From NCBI GenBank assembly GCA_037013685.1, contig CM072894.1, forward strand, positions 19,710,949 through 19,774,948: a DNA stretch of 64,000 bases. Reading direction: 5' to 3'. Below the pieces are notes generated by a model. That model did not search any database. It was given only the letters and a program-made list of their open reading frames with translations, and had not been told where the DNA came from. This stretch comes from Acridotheres tristis. Its lineage: Eukaryota > Chordata > Aves > Passeriformes > Sturnidae. Below are positions 24,140 to 38,300 of this stretch, in pieces. The position numbers and the translations under genes are program-made. Every line of letters starts with the position of its first letter. Position 1 is the first letter of the stretch.

Positions 24140-25085
24140 AGAAAATGCTGAATTGAAAGGGACCCACAAGGATCATTGAATCCAATTCCTACCCAAGAGC
24201 ATTGTCCAAATCTTCTTGAACTCTGTCAGGTTTGGTGCTGTGACCACTTCCCTGGTGAGCTATTCCAGTGCCCAACCACCCCTTGAGTGAAGAGCCTTTT
24301 TATAATATCCAACCTAAACATCCCCTGACAAGTTCAGGCCATTTGCTTGGGTCCTGTCACCAGTCACCACAGGGAACAGATCAGTGCTGCCCCTCCTCTT
24401 CCCCTCACAAGGAAGTTCTAACTACAATGAGGTCTCCCCTCAGTCTCCTCCAGGCTCAACCAAGTGCCCTCAGCCACATCTCATACAGCTTCTCCTCAAG
24501 GCCCTTCACCATCTTCATTGCCCCCCTTTGGACACTTTCCAGTAGCTTCAGATCTTTCTAATATTGCAGTGATCAAACCTGCACAAAATATTCAAGCTGA
24601 GGCTACCCCAGTGCAGAGCAGAGCATAGCAGAGCAGAGCAGGACAATCTCTCCCTTGCCCAGCTGGCAATGCTGTGCCTGATGCCCCCAGGACATGGCTG
24701 ATCCTCCTGGCTGCCAGGGCACTGCTGATTTGCCAGTGACCAGAACCCCCAGGTCCCTCTCTGTGGCACTGCTCTCCAGCACCTCATTCCCCAGTTTATC
24801 CGTACATGCAGGCTTGCCCAATTCCAGGTGCAGAACCTGGCACTTTCCCTAGCAGAACTTTATGTGGTTGGTGTTGCTCAGTCCTCTAATTTGTTGAGGT
24901 CTCTCTGCAGGGCCTCCCTCCCTTTGAGGGAGTTCCTCCCAGTTTTGCATCATCTGTGAACTTGTTTAATATCCCTTCCAGTCCTGTAGCCAAGTTCTTC
25001 ATGAAGACGTTGAAGAGAACAGGGCATAAGATGGAGCCCTGTGGAACCCCAGAAGCAACATATCACCAACCTTATGTCATCCCAC
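24140..25085 (-). mobile_element. CR1 LINE fragment, minus strand, 3' part of ORF2
   Basis: Read on the minus strand, it encodes decayed CR1 reverse transcriptase: a GVPQGSI-like motif near the right end, then the catalytic FTDDAKLGG box (about 24925-24965), then a segment reading VLESSATERDLGVLV near 24735-24785. The left end (GAAAGGGACC..AAGGATCATTGAATCCAATTCC) is the reversed CR1 3' tail. Stops and frame shifts are frequent. A local GCAGA/GCATA run (24613-24640) looks like a later expansion. It is not capable of movement. Confidence 0.88.
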
Positions 25086-28000
25086 TCATAATTACCCTTT
25101 GCTGCTTCTGTGAACAACCTCGTCCCTCCTACCTGTTGCTTTTCACACAGATATCAGTTGAATTTGTATAATTTAAACCTGACGTTACTCCAATCCTATG
25201 CTTCCAATGCATTTGAATGGAAATCCCACTTGAAAGAACTCTCCACATGCTACTAGGTGAGCCAGTAGTGATGGCTATTCCAGTCGAGCATAGTTTCATA
25301 TTACTACCATATTGTGCTTATAGTCCTTCCTCACTGTTACCCCTCCTTTGTTTCTATTCAGAAAAGAAGGATTCCTTATTTTATTAGCTCCTAAAATCCT
25401 CACTATATGACTTTACTGATCCATGTCCAGGTGAATTTTCAACACGTCCAACCACAGACAAAATGCCTTCCACTCTGTGTTCAATTTTTTATCTGTCACG
25501 TATTGCCAAAAAGAGAGCATTAGTAATGCTGACAGTAGAACTAAGTCACTCTCCTAGTATAAGTTCATTGCTTAGTACTTTTCCTTAATGAGTTTTCAGA
25601 TGAAAGAATTTCCACATGGATGCCCAGAAAGGAGACATATTCCTGTTCAGTACATTACAAATTAATTCATAGGGCAGCACAGCTTAATGCTGTTCCCAAG
25701 CAAGTGTTCCGAGAAGTCCCAGTGCCTCACATGAGCTAATGCAGCAGTACTACCATGTGCACAGTCATAAAAGAGTAACGAGTTTGTAGAATTAGCTGGA
25801 GCTAATTCAGCACTGAAGTAATTTTAACAAAGGAGGAAAGACCAGTATGGGGTGGAAAATCTCCCAATCGTTTCCTCCAAGAAGCAGACTGGCCACAATA
25901 AAGACAAGCAGGACTGTTATTACGGGAAGTTAGTATCCTGAGTAGTTAAATGTATTTATTGTGAAATTCATTAACATATTAAAGGAAATGGTGAGTGCTC
26001 AGAACTTCTTAGTCCATTAAAAATTGCATACTGTAGTTTATTGAAAAAGAAATTAAATCCTTTGGAAGGTGAAATCACAATGGAAATTAAAAAATCAGGA
26101 AAGTCCTTACCCAGAGGGTTCATCACTAGTATATGACTGACATGATACATTATTATTATTATTGCTACATTAAATGTCATAATTGTGTGAACATTTTTAC
26201 ATTTCAGAGCTTAACTCTCTTGAAGCGACATTTGTTGTGATTTTTATGTTCATCTCTTTAGCCTCTCATTTAGATAAAATGGAAAAACCATGAAGAAATC
26301 TGAGCAGGAAAGATTACTGGACTAAACAAAATCTTACACTTAAAATAAGTTTGTATTATTTTCTATTTTTTACCATTTTGAAGAATGTTTGGCTATCTAG
26401 AAAAAGATAATCCTTGGAAAAGACAAATAACATCATGAGAGAGAAGCTCAAAACCACAGAAATACTTAATTATAAGTAGACAAAGGAAATAGCAAGCAGA
26501 GTTCATTAGTCATACGTTCAAATTACTGAGCTTGTTACAATGGATGTTTTCTAAAAGACCATGATTAATTCACATACAATTTAATAATAAGACAAGATAA
26601 GGTAAAAGAGGATGGTGAAGTGCTGTGATCTGTTTCCACTAAACACTACAGAGCAGGGATGTGCTTCATCTTTGTAATGTAACACATCTTCTGCACCACT
26701 TTACAAATTAAATACCTCACCCTCATAGAAGAAAACATACTGCAACATGAGGCTTGGCTAAGCTAAGAGAATAAATTGTACTGCAGTAGCCTAAGTAAAC
26801 TGAAGCCAATTACCATCTCTCAGGAGAGAAGACAAATCACATGCATCTCTGCAGCAAGTGCTACGTTTGATGCATATATGAAAAGACATATCATGAACAA
26901 TTTATAGCAGTAAAGCAGGCATTCGTTCCCAAGCATTCCACACTTCAAGTACATTTCCTGTAAAATAAAAGCCACTTAATGTTTTTTTCTCATAACCTAC
27001 ATTAAGGGGTAACAGGGAAAACACTATCACACCTAAAAGTATTCATTGTTTTTATAGAAACACACATAAAAAGTATAAAAAGCACTTACCAGACTTTACA
27101 TAGTACTACTGTTTTTTTCTATAACTATAACAGGAATTTCAGTATCACAGGGATATTTATTCTTTATTCTAAAACCCTAGTGGTCTGTACGTGGATAACA
27201 AACACCGCCTCACCATTTTCCTGATACAGAAGTGTTTTGCTTTGCTTTCAGAAGGCGTAGCCCCAGGTACATGCTTACAGCAAAATACAAGCAAAGTACA
27301 GTCTTAATGAGTGAAATCGGTCATCCTAAATCGAAGTGGGTCATGCCATTTTCTCCCTCAGCCTAATGCCATGATATCACATCCAGCAAACCAAAAGAAG
27401 CAGTTTAACAATGTATCATATAACAGCAGCTATATTTAAAAAATAACATGCACAGGTTTTTTAATTATGTCACACAAACACTGTAAGTCGTATTATGAAT
27501 TTCTTTCCCAGAGATTTGGACTTGATTGACTGAATTGAACAGCCACAAAAATTTACACTTCCTCAGTTTTTCCTCTTGTTGCTGTTACAGGGGGATGACA
27601 GTGATGGGTCTAATTTTATGACTGCAGGAACTCAGTCCTGGTATGCACTTCAGAGATCCCAGCTCTGATCTAAGGAAGGAAATTGATTGACCCAGAAAAA
27701 AAATAGCAGATTTTATCTGTATGGAATATCAAAGGCCTTATCTTACCTCTTCATGCAAATATGCAGAGAAAGATCTGAGAAGCATATGAAAGCATGCAAT
27801 GACAAAGTTGTATAAATTCTCTCAATTTAGAAACATTAAAGGAAATACATAAACACAAAATTATACAGAAGGTCAAAGGGATAGTTTAAATTGATATAGT
27901 CAGATCCTTACATGTGAGACACGTTTCATAGGTATCATTTATTCTTTGGATGGGATTTTGCTACTGCAAGTCCAGGGAACAGCACATTCTTTTCAAACTC

Positions 28001-31000
28001 TGAAAGTGACGAGACAAAAGTGGCAGAGCATATGCTACTTCCATGAATGTGTGCTGTGTAGAAAGGATGTTACTAACATCTCCCATCTGCACCAGGCACA
28101 TCCTTAATTCATGTGTTGCAGAGTTTGTTCAGAAATCAGGACAAGCAATGATTTTTATTTTAGTGTTGCCTTCACTTCATAATGCAGCATTTTAACCTAG
28201 AATCTAATTTACATTGATATTTTCAATTATGTGTTTTAGCCTTAAAAATATGTAACTGCTCCATTTAGCTTTTTTTTTTTCTTTTTTTAACCAAAGAATG
28301 AGAATAAATTACCTGGTGCATCCAAGTTGTGCAATAGGAGCAGTAGTACTTAAATTACCTGCATCCTCTACCATGCCTTCTGGGTCCCTCACATACAGCA
28401 GAATTTCAAGAGCTCCATATGGGAACATGAAGCAACATCCTGCTTGCTGCCCATATACATGGAAATATATACTGAGTCCAAATAGCTGTAAGGGGTACTT
28501 GGCCTCTACTGGGCAGTCGTACAGGGGAACTCTCAGTTCCTAGATCCATGACTAGCCTATTTTCATACTGTGATCTGAGTTCACCACAACTCTGATGTTG
28601 ACACCTTGTATGTCTTCATAATTGTCATGAAAAACAAGTTATAAAACTCAGTAGGTAACTAAAATACAAAGCACTCCATTGTTTAGTTAAGCCTAGAGTA
28701 CTTGTTCATAGCATGAAATATTATTTAGTTACGTGATTTATGCTGTTAAAGGCAGCAGAGCTATTTGATGGCTGGGTAGTAAATTCTCAAAGTGATTTTG
28801 CAAGCCTGTATTTCTTGTTCTAACAATTCTATTTCTATTTTTCAGACTGTTCATATATACAAGAATATAAAAGTTCTTTGTTTTGCTTCAGATTAAAATA
28901 TGTAACTGACAATGTTGTTTACTAGCTTGGCTGTTCCCAATCCACATTCTGTAGAATTTGTCTAGCTGAAGCTAGTGACTGTAAATATTTTACAATAAAA
29001 TGTTATTCCTATATTTTCTAGGTCACTGCTTTCTTCTGTTCCTGAATCATTAGGAACAAACAGCAAAGTGAAGGAAATGCTTCATCTGAAGAAGGAGTAC
29101 AGAGACCAATTGTTCTCTGTGGCTCACCACTGCTCCCACACTGCTCCACAGCACTGAAAACATACACAGAGCTGCTTCCCTTGGGAAACAAAGATCCAGA
29201 TAGTAACTCTCATTTAACATGGGGACTTAGACACTTCAAGGAAGTACTAGCTGAAGTTCTTTCTTCCATTTAGCCAAATCACTACTTAATTCCCCATTAA
29301 AAAGGTAGGATTTCTTTCCATCTTTACTCTCCCAGAGCTCTATACTCTCCTTCTTTATGTCAGCCTACATTAATTTGAAACAGGGACATCTTCCTGTTGC
29401 CTGTGTACAACATTCCTGGCTGAACTTTAGGCTGAAAACTCCACCACTGAGTAATATTAATAATATCACAGATAACAAATTCTTTTCCACAACCCATCTT
29501 CACCAGGTATTATGTACAGACATATAGAGTGACAGCTGCAAGGTCCTTAATATAAAATCTCACTCACGTATACCACAAAAATTCCCAGCTTTCATTCACC
29601 TTGCTCTGTACCATTCAAGTCCGAGAGCCCTTTACCTTTTTTGAGGTTATGGTAACTCTCTTACATATATCTCGATTTCCCCACTCCTTAATCAAGCACT
29701 TCACTTCCTCTTGTAGCAGAGATGTTTACTTGCACTGCTGCAAAGAAGGAGTGGAATTGAAAGGACAAGTATCCTGCAGCAACCCCAACTCCAGCTGTGG
29801 TCTTGGCAGATTGCAGAAGTTTAAATGAGGCCACTCCAGGTCAGGCCACACAAAGCACGTGGAAGGAAAATACTGGCAATTCACTAGGTGACACTTTTAT
29901 GACCCACTTGAATCTGAAGCCAAAGAAGATGCAATCACATTTTTCTGCTATGACACTGACAAGGTCAAACCATATTTCATCACTGAAAATGCTATAAGAC
30001 CTCTTCCAGAATCAAAAGTCTGTGTACTAAGCAAAGCCCATCTTCATATTTCTACTCACCTAAATTGCTGGGATATACTGAGGGAAGACTGAGATGAAGG
30101 ACTTTTCCCATTTATTCTCATTAACATTTCTCACAATGTGTATCTACTTTCTGCTGCTAGAAGTGGTCATCGCCACAGAGTTCTCCCTTCTTATTGAGAC
30201 CAGTGTCCTAAACCACTGCTGTATTAACGTTTTCACCTCAGCATACAGGTATACCTTTCCTTCTGAAGTGCCTGACTCAGGGAAAACCTTTGGTCAATAC
30301 AATGCAAAAGATCAGGCAGTCCAACTGTAATTGTTCTCTTGCCTTTCCAATCCACGTAGATATTTTAAATGGCAAATGCAAGCAGCCTCTATCACACTGT
30401 CTGCAGTGATCGATTCTTTCCCATTCCTGCATTTCAGGAAGCATGCACGCACATAATAGTGTAGACAGGGTAGACATGTAATCATGTGTAACCCATACAA
30501 AAGAACCCACAGCTAGGAGGAGAATATTTTCATGCCCTTCCCCCATTCAGGAATTACTATCATCTTACAAGAGCCCTCCCTAAGGGCTGTATGTAGTCAT
30601 GGTGACAAGACATCACCACCTGTCTGCCCCTGCAATGGAGGCAATGAGCCAGAATGCAAAGCTTTGTTTTGCTGCTGCTGAATGCATATAGCACATTTCT
30701 GAATAGCCTGATTCAAACAGAAACCAAAGAAAATTACAATACGTTTCAAAGCATAAAATCTGAAGAAAGTTCCAGATTTATTAATAATGGCTTATGAAAA
30801 TTAATCAATAAAACAAAGTGGCTTGAAAATCTACGTGAATTAACATGCTTCACACTCTTCCAAATGCAATTTTAGTCACAGATTCATTAAAAAGGATGCT
30901 TTATGACCAAAAGCTGAAAATGCCGACATTACAGAAACAATTTAAAATATGCTGCAACTATTAACACACGTTGCTTTTATTCAAGTGAAAATGCACACAG

Positions 31001-31635
31001 ACTGTTACGTACTCCTTGCCTGCTCCTACCAATTTCCAGCTTGCAGCAATTTGCCAGTTTTGGTACTGACTCCAAACATTAGCTGACCAAAAATCACAGA
31101 GAAACTGGCTAAAGTACCAGCCAACACCACTCAGTGAAGGGAAGCAGTAAACATTATAAATAATGAAACAAGCAGGTGAAATGCATCCCAGTAAAGAAAG
31201 GGGATGGTCTAAATTGAATGGGAGCAGAGTATTTCCTCCTTATCCCACATATCTAGCCTAGACCTCAGATTACACACACATTAGGCAGCCCCTCACAGCT
31301 CTCAGATGTGGCTGCATGCCCCTACCTCAGGCTGAGCTTCTGCTAGGAAAGACACAGTGGGAGTATCTCCTTTCTCTTATCTTCCCAGCACACTGGGTTT
31401 CCCCAAGAGAGAAATGAAGACTGGTAAGGATTTGCAGTGTTCACAAGTTCCCTGAAATGGGTAAATTTGAGGGTGAAGACTAAATAGCAAGCTGCAGAAT
31501 TCTCTGTTTTGTGGTTTAGATTTCCCATCAGAGATGGTACGTAAGTTTTCCGAGGCTGCACTGTTGAATTGGACAGAACCTCTATTTTCCTATATGGTCA
31601 AGAGCTACTAGACACCTGGATCTCTTATGGATCTA
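25086..31635. other. Intergenic, no gene recognised
   Basis: About 6.5 kb of AT-rich DNA. Short ORFs (for example 28298-28543, 29601-29828 and 30094-30330 plus, 30277-30546 minus) have no recognisable domain, start context or splice partners. Conserved non-coding elements would not be visible by reading alone. Confidence 0.6.
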
Positions 31636-31639
31636 CTCA

Positions 31640-32400
31640 CATGGGCTGACTCTTCCCTGGACATGCTGCAGCACTTCAATGTCTTTCTGGGAGAGAGAGG
31701 CCCAAAACTGAACACAGGATTCAAGGTGTGGCCTCACCAGTGCCCTGTACAAGGTGTCAGTCAGTGCCCTGGTCCTGCTGGCCACACTATTGCTGATACA
31801 GGCCAGGATGCCATTGGCCTTCTTGGCCATCTGGGCACAGCTGGCTCACGTTCAGCTGCTGCCAACACACCCCAGGTCCTTTTCTTCCTGAAAAGATTTC
31901 CAGTCACTCTGTCCCAAGTCCATAGCACTTCCTGGGGTTGTTCTGCCCCAAGTGCAGGACCTGGCTCTTTGCCTTGCTGAAACTCATGCAATTGACCTTG
32001 GCCCATCAATCCAGCCTGCCCAGATCTCTCTGCAAATCCTTCCTGCTCTCAAGTAGATCAACACTCCCATTCCACTTGGTGTAATCTGCAAGCTGACTGA
32101 GGATGCACTCAATCCCTTTGCCCAGATCATCAAAAAAGATATTAAACAGTATTGACCCCAGAACTGAGCCCTGGGGAACACCACAGCCAACTGGATTTAA
32201 CTCCATTCCCCACCAATCTCTGGACCCAGTCATCCAGCCAGTTTTTTACTCAAAGAAGAGTATACACATCCAAATCAGGAGCAGCCAATTTCTCCAGGAG
32301 AATGCTGTGGAAAATAGTGTCAAAGGTTTCAGTAATGCCTAGGTAGATGACATCCTCAGCTTTTCCCTCCTCCACTGAGACACCTTGTCACAGGTGTCAT
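31640..32400 (-). mobile_element. CR1 LINE fragment, minus strand, reverse-transcriptase region
   Basis: On the minus strand, in order: a degenerate palm segment (DVIYLGITETFDTI, about 32300-32350), [20 protein letters not shown] then [14 protein letters not shown] (about 32150-32235), an altered catalytic box [14 protein letters not shown] where the family has [16 protein letters not shown], and the C-terminal [20 protein letters not shown] (31770-31830) and [15 protein letters not shown]. Frameshifts separate these blocks. The copy is of a different CR1 subtype from the one at 24140, with both ends truncated. Confidence 0.9.
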
Positions 32401-35080
32401 AGATTACATTATACGTTCTTCCATTAATTTCTACATCATTTGTAAATAGCAAAAATTCTATCTTTCAAGTGATAGCAGAAAAGGCATAGTTTTGATAAAG
32501 TCAGGAGAAATCAGGAGTGCTTCAGTGCTCTCAGGTACTAATTGATTAAATTTCAACTAATCCTTAAAACCGTGCAAAGGCAATATGCTTATGCATTCTG
32601 CCCCTAGTCACTCTCCTTCCAATACACCCATTAAACAGGCAGACAGAGACTTTCTGGCATCAATAAACATAAAATCTTCATGCCCACACCCAATATTCAA
32701 CAAGTGCTATAGGTCACATGTGCTAAAGTTAATCTGCCATCTTGTGGGTATATATCACAATACACTTTCATTATTATCAACCATACAATTTATTACAGGC
32801 AAATCAGCATCTGTATTCAGATATAAACCACCCAAAGGTTTCTGAATGAAAAACGGGAGACACAAATACAACCTACCACCTGGCAAAGAAGACATGCACA
32901 ATGAATATGGTAGTTCCTAAAGAAGTTATCACAGAAGAATATTACCCAAGATACAGTAGTAATTCTAGTTGGACAGACACTCTAGGCTAGAAACTTGGTA
33001 ACTTTGAAACAAATAACAATATAGGTATAAATTACAAGTTAATTGATTAATAAATTAGTGTAATTTAAAAAAAGAAGAAAAAAGAAAAAACACTCTTTTT
33101 CAAACACAGGAAGAAAGATCAGTCATGAGGTGCTGAGTAACAACTTCATTACTGCTTTGGCTACCAGTTAAATTATACATGGCAAGGGCAAATCTAAAGG
33201 TAAAGTCCAAATGGCATCTGCAATGGTACAAATATCAAGTGTTTCCCTATAGATATATAAAACTTGCAAAAAAATTATGATCATCAAAGAAAAAATACTT
33301 AAATGTGCTTAAATATGGCTCTAAAATGCAAACGGCTTTTTCTATTCTGTGTGGAATATTGTTACATTAATACACTACAATATAATGAAATTATATTAGT
33401 TTAATTGGTGCTTAACTTCAACAGTGTCATGAAATGTTGGTCCCTGGCAGAAACTCCCAAACTTCTATCGCACTTCATGTCCTTTATTTGTTCTTACTCT
33501 GATAAAAATCTCCCTCTAGTCATGAATTGTGGAAACTCCTTATAAAATTAACAGTAAAACATTGATTCTATTTTATATACAGATAATTTATTTCAGTGTA
33601 ATCCATCAAGACACTTTTTCTCATCTCTGATGATAATGACTACTTGCAAAGCTATACGACTCTGAGGTGCTTTCATAGGAATATTCCTACTAGACAGAAG
33701 TAATACACTAGTATGGAGACATCATGTGTCTAAAACATTTTGCTTTTTAACAACTTGAAATCAAAGCTCTGGTTATGTCTTAGCAAAAGATATTTAGGAT
33801 GTCTTAATAAAAACAGTTAAATAGACTCAAAGGAGGGACAAATAACGTTTTTAAGTATCATTATTAGAGTCATAACGTGTATTACTTGTGTAAGTATTGT
33901 GGTAAGACTCACATTTTTCTTCAGCAGGATTGAGGATTTAGCTTCATTCCTGGAAAGGAAACCCGGAGTCTTTATGTGCCAGCTAAAGTAAAATAGCCAT
34001 CATCTCTAAAGAAAATGAGAAAAAATTCCGAAGAAATAGCAATAGAAAGCATGTCTCAATAGCTTATGATGTCCCTCCAAAATGCTTTTCAAGGGAAAAA
34101 AAAAAAAATTTAATGAACACCTGGGATGTATTTTCAGACTGAGAAAAAAGTCTATAGAGCTTTTGGGTATTTAGCCAGACAAAGATAATCTTAGCAGTAG
34201 ACAGACACGAAAGCATTGCAAATATACTGCTGTTTTGAGTTGTTTTAATGAATCTGCCTGGGTGCAAAGCTATGTCACAGGGAGAACATGATCAACAGAA
34301 GACTTCTTTTGGGTCACCTTTTACCTCCAGTGTAGCTGATTTGGAGGAGGAGATGTGGTGGGGGTAATTGGTAAATATAATAATATTGGTTTAATGCTGA
34401 CATTAAATATTTTCATGGAAGACTAGCTTGGTAGCCTGGTGAATCAAAATCTTGCCTTCACCTATGCAAAAAATTATACCTACCAGGTGAAAGATGAGAA
34501 TGCCTACTTCCACTTTTATAAAGTACTATAACATATATACAAATTCAAACTTGACACAGATTGAGTTAAGAAAAAAATCTATATTTATGTACATAGATTA
34601 TATTTATTTATACAATCCATCTGAGTTGTTTCTGCTCCATTTTGGGTGTTGTCTCAGTTACATTATAGGGTACTGATTAATCTCAGGGAAATGTATCATC
34701 AGAAATGAAAGCCTGCCACGAAATTAAAACATGGATTTTGAACTACTAATCTTTCAGGGGAATTACTGCCAGGATTTTTGTTCAGTTCAGTTTAAAATTA
34801 AGTATTCTTTAGAAGTCCAAATTTTACATATGGGACACAGTACTGAATTAAAATTCTTACTATAATTCTGTAGTAGTCATAGCCTCCTAACTGGTGTTGG
34901 TGTAATATCTGAATACAATTTATTCTGCAAAGGCTTCACACAATGACAGTATCAAATGAAATAAATTTTCACAGTTATCTATAACTTTGCCTTTTCTCAT
35001 TATGTGCATGTGTACATATACAAAATACAGTTCAGGAAATTTCATAAAGGTTCAGCAGAGTTACACAAAGCTGACAACAA
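32401..35080. other. Intergenic, nothing recognised
   Basis: AT-rich, with poly-A/AAAG-rich patches near 33068-33092 and 34097-34110. No gene or RNA recognised. Confidence 0.6.
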
Positions 35081-35084
35081 ACGA

Positions 35085-35310
35085 AATCATGCTTCACTAA
35101 CTTAATTGCCTTATACAATGACAACTGACTGGATAGACAAGGAGAGAGCAGTGGATGTTGTCCACCTGGACTTCAGAGAGGATTTTGGCACTGTCCCCCA
35201 TGATATCCTCTGAGACAAGCTCAGAAAGTGCAGGCTGGATGGTGGATGGATCAAGAACTGGCTGAATAGCAGGTCTCAAACGGTTGTGATCAGTGGCACA
35301 GAAACTACTT
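35085..35310 (+). mobile_element. CR1 LINE fragment, plus strand
   Basis: A short decayed piece of CR1 ORF2 in plus orientation. The DNA reads GGATGTTGTCCACCTGGACT (palm motif, normally V.LDFSKAFDTVPHDIL), then CACTGTCCCCCATGATATCC, AACTGGCTGAATAGC and GTTGTGATCAGTGGCACAG (VVISGT). It contains stop codons and one frame shift. This covers an earlier part of the RT domain than the fragment at 24140. Confidence 0.85.
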
Positions 35311-38300
35311 ACCTAAACAGTCTCTAAAGCAAGGCAACTGTTACAAGAGGACAAATACCATCAAGATTCCCTCCCAGAACAGTAAAGTGGAAAAAAACAT
35401 CTGAAACAAAACCTCCCAGCAAACAAAAAATCCCAGCTTATTCAACAATCTTGTATTTTCTTTGCAATACATTAATATAAAATACACGAAAAGTAGCTTC
35501 AGAGGAACTTGAACAATTATAAGCCTTTCATGAAGAAAACGCCTTTAAAATTGCACTAAAATAATAGTGTTGCTTGAGTGCTGGTCATAAAAATTACATT
35601 TGCTTGGATTGTAAATTGGGCAAATTTAAGTAAATCATTCACTAAATTGTGTGGTTTGGTTTATTTCCCTTCCCTACCAAATCCAAATTCCAGAAAGAGA
35701 ATTTGAAGATCAAGCTGTTATTTCTGTTTTTTCTACTGGTGCTGACTGAAACATTTTTTTGTTTCAGAGGCTACAGTTTACCTATTACTCTCTCCAAATG
35801 AATGATAATCTTGGCTCCTCTATTCCCTGTTTATATCCTCTCTCTGTGCTGCTCACCACAGTTATCACCTATTTCCTTTCTCATATCATCTGAGACCAAT
35901 TATTCTCAATGGTATTTAATTCTGAAGTTTGTTCGCCCTCAGATCCATAAAGGGATACCACTTTTTGAACTGTACAAATTGTTCCAAGAAAACATATCAC
36001 CTGTACCTGCAATTCCAGTCTAGCATCTGCAGGACATAGGAGCTAGTATGATCTACAGTATCTGTATAGTTTTTTCAATAATTCTGAAAGAGAGGAGATG
36101 AAGAGGTCCTATACAATCACTTTATGGCATTAGTATAGACTGTATTGCATAACTACTTAGGTGATGCAACTGTGATCTGTGCATAAATGAATAAAAATAA
36201 TCACGGGTCAGACTTCAATAAAATGCTAGCAAGGGTTAAATTCTGCTATAATCCCTGGACAGTTATGTGACTGCTATTAAATGTGCTCTTAAATGTGCCT
36301 CAAGCTTTTCTTTATAATATGTCTTGATCTATAAAGGAATGATGAATAAAATAACTAGGAAAAGTTATTTCTTCCCTCATGATGAAGTGGGGGAAGAAAG
36401 GGCAAGAAAGATTCAAAATTCATAGCTGACCATGTAGTGAAGTCAAAGAATCCAATGTACAAAGAAAAGTGAAAACAGTGACATCAAAACTGATAATTAT
36501 TTACTAACTACAGTGTTATTCACATTGAAAGATGGCAAATTTCAGATGAAAACAGGAACCTTTCTAGTCTTCAGTTATTTAGCTTTAAAGGAGATATATA
36601 CTTGTCATAAAGAAAAGGTTTTGTTAAAAACCCAGTAATCTGGTGAAAAATAGAACTCTATCAACCTAGCCTATTTTTTTGGCAAATTTCATCTCAAATA
36701 ATAAAATTAATTTTCTAAGTAAGCAATGTTCTAAATAACAAAGTCAACTTTCTCCATTTCTCTTCTATCACCCACCTGAGTTTAAAATTCTACCATTTTG
36801 AGTACATGCACACACTGTTAGGTGAGGGAATGAAAAATAAACACAAATAGTACAAGATCATCATGTTTACATACATTAATGTCTGTAAAGCAGAAGCAGA
36901 CAGGAAGATATGAAGTGGAACAGGAGGAAGCAGGGAAACGGAGAGAGCCTTTCATGTGGACATTATACTCAACCTACCAAGCACTGCAGTAAGGTTCCAT
37001 TGTAACTATTCTTATCCTGTTTCTGAGTAATAAAAAGATGACAAATATGAAATACAAAAATTACAGAAGGAAGCTAAGTCTTGGAAAACAAACACTAAGG
37101 TTTTTGAATTTGTATTTATATGGATAGTAGCATGAGCACTCTGGTAATTTACAGAATACGAGATAAATAATACAGAAGACTTAAGACTAATAAAACATTA
37201 ACAATTTTCCCTCCGTTCTCATATAGCTTTGTGTTATTTATTCTGAACAAGACCGGATATTAGTAGGGGCAAATGAAGCAACAATCTTGAGCTATTACTA
37301 AGATGAAACAAAAACTCTGAAATCCAATAAAATTTTCTTAATATCTTTAATATTACTGCCATAAATGGTAAGAGATTCCCAGAAAGAAAACAAAACCCAA
37401 CTGCATATAGGTCTTCATAAGAAACCAGGCTGCACTTTAACTCACTGGAGGCAATTCACTCATGATGCTGGCTGTGACCAAGCAGAACAGATAAGGAAGA
37501 ACAAAATTTTTCAAAAAGCTCACCATGCCTTTGTGTTTACTCTAGTTTACTGTATGTGATCCTGACATTTTTTACTCTCTTTCAATAAGTGACATTTTAA
37601 ATCTAAAAATCATTATAAACTACATACAAACTGCTGCTGTTTGACACTAAAGATCTTTTTCATGTGTAGTTGGGATGTCACCATTTTACCACTTATCCTC
37701 CCCTTCTGATTAATAGTCAAATATAAGATTTTTGCAGTGAACATAAAAACTGTTGGCCTGTTAATGCACTACTTTAGAAAAGTGAATGGCTGACAGCATA
37801 TGGTCTGACTAACATGAGATGGCAGAAGCAAACATCTTTAAATCACCACATTCTAAATTAATTTCAAGTGTAAAAAGATGCCTGTGTAACAGCCATGTAT
37901 GATTATGTGGTCTTGCATGACCCTGTTCTCTTTGTGGTGACCTGTGTAAAGGTACCCTACAAATTATTTCAAATTATGGAAACCACGGGATCACTTCTGG
38001 TTAAATACCAGAATTTGGTCTTGGGTTCTATGGCTCACATTTTTAGTGAAGAGTATCCTTAAAAGTTAACTATCATATTCTGGATGAATAAAGTAAATCC
38101 AATTAGCAAAAACCAGGATTACAGTAGGTCAATAATTCATAAAAAATAATGGTTATTTCATGGCTACTTGCAACAAGGATGCTCTAAAATTCTTATTGAC
38201 TTGCCTAATCCTAATAAAATCATTCTAATGTGTTTTTATAGACCATAACTCTGCAGTACAGCAAGCAGAGTTTGTGCATAAACAAGATGACCTAGTTTTC

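Noticed and set aside
24268..24561. 97-codon plus-strand ORF
   Set aside because: Antisense of the CR1 fragment at 24140-25085.
31627..31980. 117-codon plus-strand ORF
   Set aside because: Antisense of the CR1 reverse-transcriptase fragment.
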